Origin: an uncultured Bacteroidales bacterium
GTDB taxonomy: Bacteria > Bacteroidota > Bacteroidia > Bacteroidales > WCHB1-69
Reading direction: 5' to 3'
Assembly: GCA_900315705.1 (NCBI GenBank)
Contig: ONAB01000010.1
Span: 62,001 to 126,000 of the forward strand
Length of the DNA stretch: 64,000 nucleotides
Shown here in pieces: positions 1-8,364 of this stretch. The notes beneath the pieces were generated by a model. That model saw only the letters and a list, made by a program, of their open reading frames with translations. It had not been told where the DNA came from and did no database searches. The first letter of the stretch is position 1. Every line of letters starts with the position of its first letter. Both the position numbers and the translations under genes were made by a program.

Positions 1-887
1 CTGCGTCCGAGTCCGCGGCACTCGGCCCAAGGCACCTCCGTGTTGGCGATGCCCGCGCTGTACTCGGGTGTCAAGAAACCGTGCTTCGTGCCGTGGCCCC
101 AACGGTTGTTCACGATGGCATTTTTACCCACGGTGTTGTAGTACCAGCTGATCAGTTCCTGCGAACGAAGCTGCTCCGCCGTGTTGTTCCAGTCACCGTC
201 GGAGAAGATGAGGTCGGGCTTGTAGCGCGTTACCAAATCCTTGAACTGCGGCACCATATAGTTGTCCACGTAGCTGCCAATCGCGCTGTCGGGGTCCTGC
301 ATCCAGATGTGGCGCGGGTTAGTCCACTCAGGCAGCGAGTAGTAGAAGCCCATCCGCATTCCCTCGTCTCGCACCGCCGTGGTCAGTTCCTCCACGATGT
401 TGCGCTTGGGACCGCTCGCCACACTGTTCCATTGCGGCTGCTGAGGACTGTCCCACAGACAATAGCCGTCGTGGTGCTTGGTGACCAAAACCACATATTT
501 CGCTCCCGCATACTGGAAGAGGTCTGCCCATTCGTCTGGATTCCAGAGTTCAGCATACCAGTATTTGGTGAGTTCTTTGTACTGGTCGAAAACAGGCTTG
601 GTAGTATCGGCGTAGTAGCTCATAATACGCATCCTTTCCACATCTTTCTGCATCAGTCCACGGTAGAACCACTCGCCGTAGCCCTCCTTGGAGGCGTAGG
701 CCGGCACGGAGTAGAGTCCCCAGTGAATGAAGATGCCGAGCTTCGCATCCTGGAACCACTGCGGGTAGCCGCGCTGGTTGAGGGACTCCCAGGTGGGCTG
801 AACTTGTGCAGGGGCACGCATCGTGAACCCAGCCAGCAGGAGCACGATTATGGTTGCGCCCCACACTGCGCAGCGCTTGTGAGGCAA
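1..887 (-). CDS. alpha-L-fucosidase, GH29 (3' end off window)
   Basis: Secreted glycoside hydrolase expected to release terminal alpha-L-fucose from glycans. The minus-strand frame gives a signal peptide (a basic MPHKRC-type start, a hydrophobic run ATIIVLLLAGF, then APAQ), followed by the GH29 opening WFQDAKLGIFIHWGLYSVPAY and the motif PDLIFSDGDW around residue 235. The Asp of SDG matches the nucleophile of human-type fucosidases (LIWSDGEW). KHHDGYCLWDS, NNRWGHGTKHGF and FLTPEY are also family-typical. About 295 residues are present and the catalytic acid region and C-terminus lie beyond base 1. No in-frame ATG exists at the N-terminus; TTG at 887 gives the best signal peptide, and a GTG lies further upstream. 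It follows nqrA on the same strand across a heptamer repeat. Confidence 0.88.
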   Translation of the reverse strand, partial: MPHKRCAVWGATIIVLLLAGFTMRAPAQVQPTWESLNQRGYPQWFQDAKLGIFIHWGLYSVPAYASKEGYGEWFYRGLMQKDVERMRIMSYYADTTKPVFDQYKELTKYWYAELWNPDEWADLFQYAGAKYVVLVTKHHDGYCLWDSPQQPQWNSVASGPKRNIVEELTTAVRDEGMRMGFYYSLPEWTNPRHIWMQDPDSAIGSYVDNYMVPQFKDLVTRYKPDLIFSDGDWNNTAEQLRSQELISWYYNTVGKNAIVNNRWGHGTKHGFLTPEYSAGIANTEVPWAECRGLGR

Positions 888-969
888 GCCCCCACACTGC
901 GGCTTCGCCTTGTGCGGGGTTACTTGCGCTTCGCGCACATTGTCCCTTCGGGACTGCTCAAAGAATAAA

Positions 970-1001
970 TTCTCCATTCTCAATTCTCAATTCTCAATTC
1001 A
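970..1001. repeat. heptamer tandem repeat (ATTCTCA-type)
   Basis: Tandem seven-base units of the form TTCTCAA/TTCTCCA lie between nqrA and the fucosidase gene. The nqrA stop codon (980-982) lies inside the array, so the NqrA C-terminus ELRIEN is encoded by the repeat. Confidence 0.85.
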
Positions 1002-2320
1002 AAAGCCGCTTCCTCCACAATCCGCTGGCAATCTTTCTTGGAGGGGCACACCAGCTCGCAGAGGGCAAAGTCCTCGCTGTCAACTTCGTAAATGCCAAGG
1101 GCTTCCATCTGTTCTATATCCTTGATTTCACAAGCTTTGAGCAACTGGAGGGGCATCAAGTCAAAGGGAAAGACCTTATCATAAACGTCCGTCATCATAA
1201 AGGCGCGGCGACCACCGTGCAGCGAGGTGTTCACTTCGTAGGTGCGCTTGGGCGTGAGCCAGGCGAGGAAGGTGCGCGAGAGGCTCCACTTCTTCAACCC
1301 GGGCAACAACCAGCCCAAAAACTCACGCTTTCCGCCTTCCGCGATGACCGTCATCTGCTGGTCGTGGAAACCCAACAGGGGCAATTCCTGGCATTTGCGA
1401 CCGCTCAAGACACTGCCGCTGATAACGCGGACATTCTCCTGCGTGAGGTTGTCGTTGAGAAGCGCCGTTAGGTCCGCACCGTACACCGTGGTAAAGTAAC
1501 CCGTGCGCCTGATTTCAGGTCCCGTCAGGGCGGCGGTCTTCCCGAACTGCAGGATATGCTCCGCGAAGAAGCGCCCTATCCGGGCCACCTCCTGCGGATA
1601 GATGAACCAGACCGTTTCACCCTTGTCGATGGGGTCGATATGATGGATGTGCGTGCCCACGTTGCCAGCAGGGTGCGGACCGCTGAAGTAGTGTTTTTCC
1701 ACATTGTTCGCCCTCTCAAACAGCGCATTGTCAGCCCCTTTTCGCATACAAAGATGTATCGGAGCATCCTCAGCCGCCATCTGTAGAATCTGGAGTCCGC
1801 GCAGGAAAGAATCCTCCTGACCGCGCAAGAGGATGCTATAGTCAGGAGCGAGGGGATTGCTGTCGAAACAGGGCACAAACACCGACTTGGGGCGAACATC
1901 GGGGTTGGGGATCACCGCAAAGGGGCGCTGGCGAAGTGAGGACCACAGTCCATATTGCAGCAACAGCGCCCGGATGGCACGTCCGTCGGAGGGCTCGTCA
2001 AACGGCACTTGAAGATGCGTGGGGGCCTCCGCATCGCGGCTGATGGCCACATATTGGACAACACGCTTCTCGCCCCGCACAATCTCCTTCACAATGCCCG
2101 CAACCGGGGATACAACCACGATGCGCTCGTCCTGCTTGTCGCAGAAGAGGGGCGTGCCCACCTGCACAGTGTCGCCCGCATTGACAAGCAGTTTAGGCTG
2201 CAGCCAGCGGAAGTCGCCAGGACTGACATATATAGTGTCAGACAAGACGTTTTCCAACATCGTGTCGGCGGCCTCTCCGGCGATTTTCAAATCCAAGCCT
2301 TTGCGAATTACGAAGTCCAT
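980..2320 (-). CDS. nqrA: Na+-translocating NADH:quinone reductase subunit A
   Basis: Cytoplasmic-side subunit of the six-subunit Na+-pumping NADH:ubiquinone oxidoreductase. The 446-residue length is normal for NqrA. Diagnostic stretches are the N-terminal IRKGLDLKIAGEA, PKLLVNAGDTVQVGTPLF, SPVAGIVKEIVRGEKR, the middle HIHHIDPI and the C-terminal CELVCPSKKDCQ. The usual partners nqrBCDEF are not next to it. It is the last gene of a run gmhB-like, lpxL-like, nqrA (3-nt and 27-nt gaps), followed by a fucosidase. The apbE gene, whose product flavinylates NqrB and NqrC, lies 2.3 kb away on the other strand. The last residues ELRIEN come from a tandem repeat and look like an added tail. Confidence 0.93.
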   Translation of the reverse strand: MDFVIRKGLDLKIAGEAADTMLENVLSDTIYVSPGDFRWLQPKLLVNAGDTVQVGTPLFCDKQDERIVVVSPVAGIVKEIVRGEKRVVQYVAISRDAEAPTHLQVPFDEPSDGRAIRALLLQYGLWSSLRQRPFAVIPNPDVRPKSVFVPCFDSNPLAPDYSILLRGQEDSFLRGLQILQMAAEDAPIHLCMRKGADNALFERANNVEKHYFSGPHPAGNVGTHIHHIDPIDKGETVWFIYPQEVARIGRFFAEHILQFGKTAALTGPEIRRTGYFTTVYGADLTALLNDNLTQENVRVISGSVLSGRKCQELPLLGFHDQQMTVIAEGGKREFLGWLLPGLKKWSLSRTFLAWLTPKRTYEVNTSLHGGRRAFMMTDVYDKVFPFDLMPLQLLKACEIKDIEQMEALGIYEVDSEDFALCELVCPSKKDCQRIVEEAAFELRIEN

Positions 2321-2347
2321 TTTCTCAAGATTGACTGGGGACAGAGA

Positions 2348-3220
2348 TTAATCAAATTGGAATTTCCAGCGCCGGTGACTCCAGAGCCAAAAGGCAGGTT
2401 GCTGGCGTATGGTTTGCTCGAGGAGTTCCACATAGCGTTGGGTAATGGCGTACTCGGGCAGGTCGTTGGGATGCTCGGCAATAAGCTGAACCTCAACGCG
2501 GTATTTGCCCATCCTCTCTTTTATCACCTGATAATAGAAGACAGGAATATCGTATTTGCGGGCAAAGTGCTCTGCTCCGAAGATAACGCCTGTCGTATGG
2601 TTCAGGAACTGGGTCACATAGCACCTTTTCTTGCTGTTGGGCGACTGGTCGCTGAGCATCATATAGGCCGCCGGGCGGTGCTGGGTTTCGTACTCCTCGA
2701 AAGTGTCGCGCACGGTGTCGGCAAACACCACCTGCGTGCCATAGCGGGTACGCGCGCGGTTCACCAGTTTCTCGAACACCTTGTCGGAATTGCCCTTGCC
2801 CACGCCCACGCCGTGATGCTTGAACATCTCCTCCAGCGCCAGTATCATCCACTCCCAGTTATTGTAGTGGGAAGACATCAGGATGACGCTCCGGCCCTGC
2901 TCGTAGAAAGCGTTCACCGCCTCGGGGTTGGCGCAGTGGTACCGGCGGCGCAAGATCCATCGCGGAAGCACCAGCATCTTGATCATCTCCACGGCAATCT
3001 GCGACAGATGCCAATAATACTGGTTGCGCAAGCGGCGCAGCTCTCGCCCACCCTTCTCCGGGAAAGCGCTCCGCAGGTTCTCCTCCACCACCTTGCGGCG
3101 ATAGCGCACCACATAATTCAGCACCAGATAGAGCGGGGCCGCCAGCAGATAGAGCACCGGCAACGGCAACAGCGCCAATGGATAGCATATCACATATATG
3201 AAAAAGTAGGTGATGAACAT
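2348..3220 (-). CDS. lipid A biosynthesis acyltransferase (LpxL/HtrB family)
   Basis: Inner-membrane acyltransferase expected to add a secondary acyl chain to lipid A. The 290-residue protein has an N-terminal hydrophobic anchor (residues 3-35), the family core ENLRSAFPEK, the acyltransferase motif SSHYNNWEW (HxxxxE-type) near residue 117, and the late motif DQSPNSKKRCYVTQFL. It ends in FWLWSHRRWK, typical of this family. It starts 3 nt after the gmhB-like gene and precedes nqrA by 27 nt, so the three are probably co-transcribed. Whether it acts on Kdo2-lipid IVA (LpxL) or later (LpxM) cannot be told from the sequence. Confidence 0.88.
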   Translation of the reverse strand: MFITYFFIYVICYPLALLPLPVLYLLAAPLYLVLNYVVRYRRKVVEENLRSAFPEKGGRELRRLRNQYYWHLSQIAVEMIKMLVLPRWILRRRYHCANPEAVNAFYEQGRSVILMSSHYNNWEWMILALEEMFKHHGVGVGKGNSDKVFEKLVNRARTRYGTQVVFADTVRDTFEEYETQHRPAAYMMLSDQSPNSKKRCYVTQFLNHTTGVIFGAEHFARKYDIPVFYYQVIKERMGKYRVEVQLIAEHPNDLPEYAITQRYVELLEQTIRQQPAFWLWSHRRWKFQFD

Positions 3221-3223
3221 AGG

Positions 3224-3787
3224 CTAACGGGAGAATGGAGGAATTTCGTCCAGATGCAGGGCAAAATCGTAAAGAGAGTCAAAATGGGAGGTGGTAATAT
3301 CGAGAATATGCTCGAACTCGGGATGGCGCACGGCCCCCACGTGGACGGGAATAATACCGGCATTGCGGGCAAATTGCATATCGGAGATCGAATCGCCAAT
3401 CATCAAAGACTTCCCAAAGTCGATTTCCGGGAAATCCCGCTGGGCCTGCATCGCCATTCCGATGTTGGGCTTGCGGCAGGCACAGGAGTCCGACGCAAGA
3501 TGGGGACAGCAGTAGATCCTGTCGAAGGGAGTGCCTTGAACGAGGAGCTGGCCCTGCATACGGTCGTGTATGTGGTCGATGTCCTCCAGCGTGCAGAGAC
3601 GCTTGCCCACGCATTGCTGGTTGGTGACCAGGATGATTCTCGCAAAGCGGGGACGCAGGATACGCATCGCCTCAAGGAAGTGAGGAATATAGACAAATTG
3701 CTCTGGCTCCATCACATAGCCACCTACAATCTGCTCGTTCACCACGCCGTCGCGGTCCATAAAAAGGGTCCATTGCAAATCTGCCAT
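3224..3787 (-). CDS. D,D-heptose 1,7-bisphosphate phosphatase-like HAD hydrolase
   Basis: HAD-superfamily phosphatase of histidinol-phosphatase/GmhB type, likely in heptose precursor synthesis for lipopolysaccharide. The 187-residue protein opens with the catalytic FMDRDGVVNE (DxD). It continues with ILVTNQQCVGK (motif II), the zinc loop CCPHLASDSCACRKPN (C-x-H ... C-x-C) specific to GmhB, and LMIGDSISDM (motif IV). The ATG at 3787 is chosen because homology begins at once and a -7 box lies just upstream at 3805-3814. The frame is open far upstream, but that is only a shadow of the divergent hlyIII gene. The lpxL-like gene follows after 3 nt, which fits a lipopolysaccharide role. Confidence 0.85.
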   Translation of the reverse strand: MADLQWTLFMDRDGVVNEQIVGGYVMEPEQFVYIPHFLEAMRILRPRFARIILVTNQQCVGKRLCTLEDIDHIHDRMQGQLLVQGTPFDRIYCCPHLASDSCACRKPNIGMAMQAQRDFPEIDFGKSLMIGDSISDMQFARNAGIIPVHVGAVRHPEFEHILDITTSHFDSLYDFALHLDEIPPFSR

Positions 3788-3804
3788 CGTCTCAATATTA
3801 GGCT

Positions 3805-3842
3805 GCAAAAGTACAAAATTATTTCTTTTTTCGTACTTTTGC
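3805..3842. promoter_or_regulatory. divergent promoter pair between gmhB-like and hlyIII genes
   Basis: GCAAAAGTAC (3805-3814) and GTACTTTTGC (3833-3842) are a perfect 10-bp inverted repeat. Each reads as a Bacteroidetes -7 box (TACTTTTGC) toward its own gene, minus strand for the phosphatase and plus strand for hemolysin III. Confidence 0.7.
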
Positions 3843-3877
3843 CGCCCAAAACCAATGCAGGACAAAAAGAAGCAAGG

Positions 3878-4549
3878 ATGAAAAGAACACCTTTGGCACA
3901 GCGATTGTTTCCGAACTACACCTCCCGCGAGGAGATGCTGAATATGACGAGCCACATTGTCGGGGCGGTTTGTGCCCTCGTGATGATTGTGTTGGCGCTG
4001 CAGACCTCCATCCGCAGCCACTCGGCCCTGTCGGTCGTGTGCGCGGCCCTGTACACCACCTGCGTGCTGATCACCTTTGTGGTCTCCAGCGTCTATCACG
4101 GGCTGCCCAAGGGCAAGGGCAAGCAAGTGATGCGCGTCATCGACCACTGCGACATCTTTTTCACCATAGCCGGCACCTACACGCCGATAGCCCTGCTGAG
4201 CATCCGCTCCGTCAATCCGACGATGGGCTGGGTGATTTTCGGCATCGAGTGGGCGTTGGCCCTCCTGGGCGCCACGCTCAACGCCATCGACCTGAAGAAG
4301 TACTCCAAGTTCTCGATGGCCTGCTACCTTGGGATGGGCTGGTGCGTGGTGATCAGTCTGCGCGACGCCATCACGGGGATGACGATGAACGGTTTCCTGT
4401 GGCTGCTCTGGGGCGGTCTGGCCTTCACCATCGGGGCCGTCCTCTACCTCATCGGGAAGAAAAAGCGCTACATACACTTCGTGTTCCACATTTTCGTCGT
4501 CATCGGCATTGTGCTGCAGTTCATCGGAATCTGGCGGTATGTGTTGTAG
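3878..4549 (+). CDS. hemolysin III family / PAQR-type membrane protein
   Basis: Seven-helix inner-membrane protein of the TrhA/YqfA (hemolysin III) family; its molecular role is not settled. The 223 residues contain the family core SSVYHGLPKGKGKQVMRVIDHCDIFFTIAGTYTP (given by its ends SSVYHGLP and DHCDIFF) near residues 68-100. The late HFVFHIFVVIGIVLQF is also present; its His pair, together with the His of SSVYHG, forms the family's predicted zinc site. The start at 3878 follows AGCAAGG and a -7 box at 3833. The frame is open upstream through the whole opposite-strand operon, but that part is antisense. The gene stops 40 nt before apbE. Confidence 0.85.
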   Translation: MKRTPLAQRLFPNYTSREEMLNMTSHIVGAVCALVMIVLALQTSIRSHSALSVVCAALYTTCVLITFVVSSVYHGLPKGKGKQVMRVIDHCDIFFTIAGTYTPIALLSIRSVNPTMGWVIFGIEWALALLGATLNAIDLKKYSKFSMACYLGMGWCVVISLRDAITGMTMNGFLWLLWGGLAFTIGAVLYLIGKKKRYIHFVFHIFVVIGIVLQFIGIWRYVL

Positions 4550-4576
4550 GGGTAATACAAGTATTAGTATTTTGTG

Positions 4577-4585
4577 TACCTTTGC
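4577..4585 (+). promoter_or_regulatory. -7 box directly before apbE (near-leaderless)
   Basis: TACCTTTGC lies 4 nt before the GTG start at 4590. With the usual 4-8 nt from -7 box to start site, the transcript would begin at or beside the start codon, giving a leaderless or almost leaderless message. Confidence 0.55.
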
Positions 4586-4589
4586 AGCC

Positions 4590-5555
4590 GTGAAAAAGAT
4601 TTTGATAATTGTCATCGGATGCGTGCTCTTGGGCACAGCCTGCCATCGGGCACCGGTACAGCAGTTTGCCGGCGCGGCACTCGGCACCACGTACCACATC
4701 ACCTACATCGGGGCTCCCGACCCCACCCTGCCCAGCCAGGTGGACTCCTTGTTGCGGCACATCAACAAGACCTTCTCCATCTTCGACACCACCTCCCTCA
4801 TCTCGCAGATCAATGCGGGCGAAGAGACTGCATTGAGCAAGGATTTCCTCCACGTGTTGCAAATGGCGCTCGTGGTGTCGGACAAAACCGGCGGGGCTTT
4901 TGACTGCACCATACAGCCGTCGGTGGAGTTGTGGGGATTCGGCCGTGAAGGGCAGAAGCAGGTCGTGCCCCGCGAAACCATCGACTCGGTGCGGCAGTTC
5001 GTGGGCAGCGCAAAGATCAGCATTGAAGACGGGCACATCGTGAAGGCAGACCCGCGCGTGCAGCTCAACTTCAACGCCATCGCCAAAGGGTTTGCCGTGG
5101 ACAAGGTGGCGGCGCATCTCATCGCTTCAGGATACGAGAACTGCATCGTGGAGATCGGCGGCGAGATTGTGGCCCACGGCACCAAGCAGGGCAAGCCCTG
5201 GAAAGTGGGCATCCAGACTCCCACCTCCACCGCCGACGGGGCCGTGGAGAGCCAGCGCAGCTTCCCGCTGCAGAACCGCGCTGTGGCCACCTCCGGCAAC
5301 TACCGCAACTATTTTGAGAAGGATGGCAAACGCTACACGCACATCCTCAACCCGGTTACAGGATGCCCTGAAGAGACCAACCTGCTCAGCGTCACCGTGT
5401 TGGCACCCGACTGCACCACCGCCGACGCCTACGCCACCGCCTTTATGGTGCTCGGCCTGGAGCCCTCCCTGCGCATCGTCAAGGCCGACACCGCGCTGGA
5501 GGCCTGCTTCATCTACGACGACCACGGCAAGCTGCGCGTGGAGAGTACTTTTTGA
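4590..5555 (+). CDS. apbE: FAD:protein FMN transferase (lipoprotein)
   Basis: Mg2+-dependent enzyme outside the inner membrane that links FMN from FAD to Thr in NqrB/NqrC and RnfG/RnfD. The 321-residue protein has a lipoprotein signal with lipobox LGTAC near residue 15. Family landmarks are GTTYHITY at the mature N-terminus, NAIAKGFAVDKVAAHL (about 155), EIGGEIVAHG, TSGNYRNYF, HILNPVTGCP and the metal-binding end ADAYATAFMVLG. The GTG at 4590 is preferred because it begins the basic-hydrophobic signal VKKILIIVIG. nqrA lies on the opposite strand nearby, so the target is probably the Nqr complex. The gene ends just before a heptamer repeat. Confidence 0.93.
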   Translation: MKKILIIVIGCVLLGTACHRAPVQQFAGAALGTTYHITYIGAPDPTLPSQVDSLLRHINKTFSIFDTTSLISQINAGEETALSKDFLHVLQMALVVSDKTGGAFDCTIQPSVELWGFGREGQKQVVPRETIDSVRQFVGSAKISIEDGHIVKADPRVQLNFNAIAKGFAVDKVAAHLIASGYENCIVEIGGEIVAHGTKQGKPWKVGIQTPTSTADGAVESQRSFPLQNRAVATSGNYRNYFEKDGKRYTHILNPVTGCPEETNLLSVTVLAPDCTTADAYATAFMVLGLEPSLRIVKADTALEACFIYDDHGKLRVESTF

Positions 5556-5627
5556 GAGTTGAGACTGGAGACTGGAGACCGAAGACTTTAACTCCTATAA
5601 CCTTTAACCTTTAACCTTTTTAACCTA
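5555..5627. repeat. heptamer repeats (GAGACTG and CCTTTAA types)
   Basis: Two adjacent period-seven arrays, one of GAGACTG/GAGACCG/AAGACTT units and one of CCTTTAA/CCTATAA units, fill the apbE-rnr gap. No promoter box is seen here, so rnr may depend on transcription from upstream. Confidence 0.8.
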
Positions 5628-5648
5628 ACAACTTACAACATTATATCA

Positions 5649-7805
5649 ATGAAAGAATTAGCAAAGAACATACTGGATGCAATGTCATCCGGCAAAAATG
5701 AAAAACTGAACTACAAACAAATCGCCGCCAAGGTCGGCATATACGACAAGAAAGGCCGCGAGCAGGTCAAGGAGCAGATCGACCGCCTGATAGAGGCCAA
5801 GTTGCTGCTCCACGCCGGGCGCGGCAAGTACCGCGTCAACTACAAGCAGCTGAAGAACAAGGACACCAACCGCAACTACGTCACCGGCCGCATCGAGATG
5901 AAGCGCAGCGGGATGGCCTTCGTCATTCCCCAGTACGACCCCAACGATTCGCCGGAGGAGTCGCAGGCCGAGGACATCTTCATCGCCGACGGCAACTTGG
6001 GCAATGCCCTGAACAACGACCTGGTCAAGGTGGCGCTCTTCCCCACCCGCCGGGGCAAGCGCCCCGAGGGGCAGGTGGTGGAGGTGCTCGAGCGCAGTCG
6101 CAAGCAGCTCGTGGGCACCATCTCCATCAAGAAGGGCGTGGCCTACTTCATCCCCGACAACGTCTTCTTCCGCCGCGACATCATCATCCCCGGCCGCCTG
6201 CTGCGCAAAGCCAAGAGCGGCGACAAAGTGGTGGTGGTCATCGTGGACTGGGTGGCCGGCACGCGCAGCCCGCTGGGCGAAGTGATCCACGTGCTCGGCA
6301 AGCCCGGCAACAACGACGTGGAGATGATGGCCATCCTCGCCGAGAACGACTTCCCGCTCAAGTTCCCCAAAGAGGTGGAAGAGGAAGCCAACAGCATCCC
6401 CACGGAGATCTCGGCCAAAGAGCTCAAGCAGCGCCGCGACTTCCGCGACGTCACCACCTTCACCATCGACCCCGCCGACGCCAAGGACTTCGACGACGCC
6501 ATCTCGTACGAGAAACTCGACAACGGCCTGTACCGCATCGGCATCCACATCGCCGACGTCTCCTACTACGTGCGCCCCGGCACCGCTTTGGACAAGGAGG
6601 CCTACGAGCGCGCCACGTCCGTCTATCTGGTTGACCGCACCATCCCGATGCTCCCCGAGGCGCTCTCCAACAACCTCTGCTCGCTGCGGCCTAACGAGGA
6701 CAAGCTCTGCTACAGCGCCGTCTTCGACCTCGACGACAACGCAAAGGTTCACAAGGAGTGGTTCGGCCACACCGTCATCAACTCCGACCACCGCCTCGAC
6801 TACGAGCAGGCCCAGCAGGTGATTGACACCGGCGAGGGCGTGCTCTCCGACGTGCTGCCCAAGCTCAACGAACTGGCCCAGATTATGCGGAAGAAGCGCT
6901 TCGACAACAACGCCATCAACTTCGAGACCGAGGAGGTGAAATTCAAGCTCGACGAGAGCGGCCACCCCATCGGCGTCTATCTCAAGGTGCAGAAGGAGGC
7001 CAACTGGCTCATCGAGGAGTTTATGCTCCTGGCCAACAAGCGCGTGGCCGAGAAGGTGGGGCGCAAACGGCTCACCGGCAAGGAGCCCAACGTGTTCGTG
7101 TATCGTATCCACGACAAGCCCCTGGACGAGAAAATCGACACCTTCAAGAACTTTGTCAAGAAGTTGGGCTTTGAGCTCAAGACCAACACGCCCAAGGCGC
7201 TCAGCAGCTCGCTCAACGATATGCTGGAGAAGCAGAAGGGGCACGCCGACTACGATATGCTCAGCAAGTTGGCCATCCGCACGATGGCCCGCGCCTGCTA
7301 CTCCACCGACAACATCGGCCACTACGGACTGGCCTTCCCCTACTACACGCACTTCACCTCCCCCATCCGCCGCTATCCCGACCTGATGGTGCACCGCCTC
7401 CTCGACCGCTACTTGGCCAACGGCGAGTCGGTCAAAAGAGAGGAGTACGAGGAGTACTGCAAGCACTGTTCGCAGATGGAGCACCAGGCCACCGAGGCCG
7501 AGCGCACCTCCATCAAGTACAAGCAGGCCGAGTACCTGGCCGACAAGGTGGGCGAAACCTTCGACGCCACCGTCTCCGGCGTCTCCAAATGGGGCATCTA
7601 CGCCGAACTGGCCGAATCCAAGTGCGAGGGACTCATCTCGATGCGCACCCTCAACGACGACTTCTACTATATTGACGAAGAGAACTATACACTTGTCGGG
7701 TTGCACCACGGGCGCTCGTTGCGCTTCGGCGACAAGCTCAAGGTGCGTGTCGTGGCCGTTGACCTCCTCAAAAAGCAGATGGACTTCGAATGGATAAAAG
7801 AGTAA
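5649..7805 (+). CDS. rnr: ribonuclease R
   Basis: Processive 3'-5' exoribonuclease that degrades structured RNA. The 718 residues show an N-terminal winged-helix region (about 1-66), cold-shock domains (about 78-230) and the RNB catalytic domain with TIDPADAKDFDDA at about 272. The aspartates of that motif bind the two Mg2+ ions. Other RNB signatures are IGIHIADVSYYV, LCSLRPNEDKLCYS, HYGLAFPYYTHFTSPIRRY and a C-terminal S1 domain (about 630-718). Its end overlaps the next gene by 16 nt, so the two are translationally coupled. The single-copy full-length architecture supports RNase R rather than RNase II. Confidence 0.95.
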   Translation: MKELAKNILDAMSSGKNEKLNYKQIAAKVGIYDKKGREQVKEQIDRLIEAKLLLHAGRGKYRVNYKQLKNKDTNRNYVTGRIEMKRSGMAFVIPQYDPNDSPEESQAEDIFIADGNLGNALNNDLVKVALFPTRRGKRPEGQVVEVLERSRKQLVGTISIKKGVAYFIPDNVFFRRDIIIPGRLLRKAKSGDKVVVVIVDWVAGTRSPLGEVIHVLGKPGNNDVEMMAILAENDFPLKFPKEVEEEANSIPTEISAKELKQRRDFRDVTTFTIDPADAKDFDDAISYEKLDNGLYRIGIHIADVSYYVRPGTALDKEAYERATSVYLVDRTIPMLPEALSNNLCSLRPNEDKLCYSAVFDLDDNAKVHKEWFGHTVINSDHRLDYEQAQQVIDTGEGVLSDVLPKLNELAQIMRKKRFDNNAINFETEEVKFKLDESGHPIGVYLKVQKEANWLIEEFMLLANKRVAEKVGRKRLTGKEPNVFVYRIHDKPLDEKIDTFKNFVKKLGFELKTNTPKALSSSLNDMLEKQKGHADYDMLSKLAIRTMARACYSTDNIGHYGLAFPYYTHFTSPIRRYPDLMVHRLLDRYLANGESVKREEYEEYCKHCSQMEHQATEAERTSIKYKQAEYLADKVGETFDATVSGVSKWGIYAELAESKCEGLISMRTLNDDFYYIDEENYTLVGLHHGRSLRFGDKLKVRVVAVDLLKKQMDFEWIKE

Positions 7806-8197
7806 CGCGCAGCATTCTCTTCGCGCTCCTTTTCGTGTGGCAGCTGCCCCAGAATCTGGTGGCATTGGCCATAATGCCCTTTCTGGGCAAGTTGCGGATA
7901 GTGACGTGCCGCAACTACTGTATCGGTCTGGCGGGCAAACGTTTCCCAGAGAGGGCCGGCGGCATCTCCTTGGGCAACTTCGCCTTCTTCCACCCCGACA
8001 CGGCGCACGACGAGTTCACCATCCGCCACGAGATGGACGGGCACACCGTCGATTCCAAGATTTTCGGTCCCCTGTACCTCCTCGTCATCGGCATCCCCTC
8101 CATATTACATATAGTATTTATGAAGAAAGGGGGCCGCTACTACGATTTCTACACCGAGCGCTGGGCCAACAAGCACGCGGGAATCTTTAAGAATTGA
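7790..8197 (+). CDS. conserved small membrane protein, HExxGH-like
   Basis: Function unknown. The 135 residues hold one hydrophobic segment near the N-terminus (about 8-32) and a second (about 95-112, PLYLLVIGIPSILHIVF). The motif RHEMDGHTVDSKIFGPLYL is conserved in uncharacterised proteins of Bacteroidetes and Firmicutes. There HExGH recalls a zinc-metalloprotease helix, although here the spacing is H-E-M-D-G-H, one residue longer than HExxH. The ending FYTERWANKHAG is also typical of that family. It overlaps rnr by 16 nt. A heptamer repeat follows immediately. Confidence 0.7.
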   Translation: MDKRVTRSILFALLFVWQLPQNLVALAIMPFLGKLRIVTCRNYCIGLAGKRFPERAGGISLGNFAFFHPDTAHDEFTIRHEMDGHTVDSKIFGPLYLLVIGIPSILHIVFMKKGGRYYDFYTERWANKHAGIFKN

Positions 8198-8246
8198 GAG
8201 TGGAGAGTTGAGAATGGAGAATGGAGAGTGGAGAGTGGAGAGTGGA
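8193..8246. repeat. heptamer tandem repeat (GAGAGTG/GAGAATG type)
   Basis: Seven-base units GAGAGTG, GAGAGTT, GAGAATG repeat about seven times just after the small membrane protein gene. The array marks the left boundary of the defence island. Confidence 0.85.
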
Positions 8247-8283
8247 TTTCGAGGGGGAGATTGTCTTTTTAACTGAAAAATGT

Positions 8284-8292
8284 TATTTTTGC
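8284..8292 (+). promoter_or_regulatory. -7 box for the hsd operon, followed by a 13-codon leader ORF
   Basis: TATTTTTGC lies about 75 nt before the hsdR start. In the leader, an ATG at 8322 opens a 13-codon frame (MNEENLSIIQSYK) whose TAG stop (8361-8363) is one base before the hsdR ATG at 8365. This could couple translation, or be chance. Confidence 0.55.
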
Positions 8293-8364
8293 ACTTGTTT
8301 TTGTAAGAACCATAATTGACAATGAATGAAGAGAACCTTTCGATAATACAATCTTACAAGTAGT

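Noticed and set aside
81..968. Long plus-strand open frame opposite the fucosidase gene
   Set aside because: Its His/Val/Arg-rich translation has no domain, and the minus strand encodes a clear GH29 enzyme.
1955..3877. Long plus-strand open frame leading into hemolysin III
   Set aside because: It is antisense to nqrA, the lpxL-like gene and the gmhB-like gene; the hemolysin III gene begins at 3878 behind its own promoter.
5685..7865. 726-codon minus-strand frame opposite rnr
   Set aside because: A by-product of GC-rich codon use; Leu/Val/Gly/His-rich with no motifs, while RNase R on the plus strand is complete.
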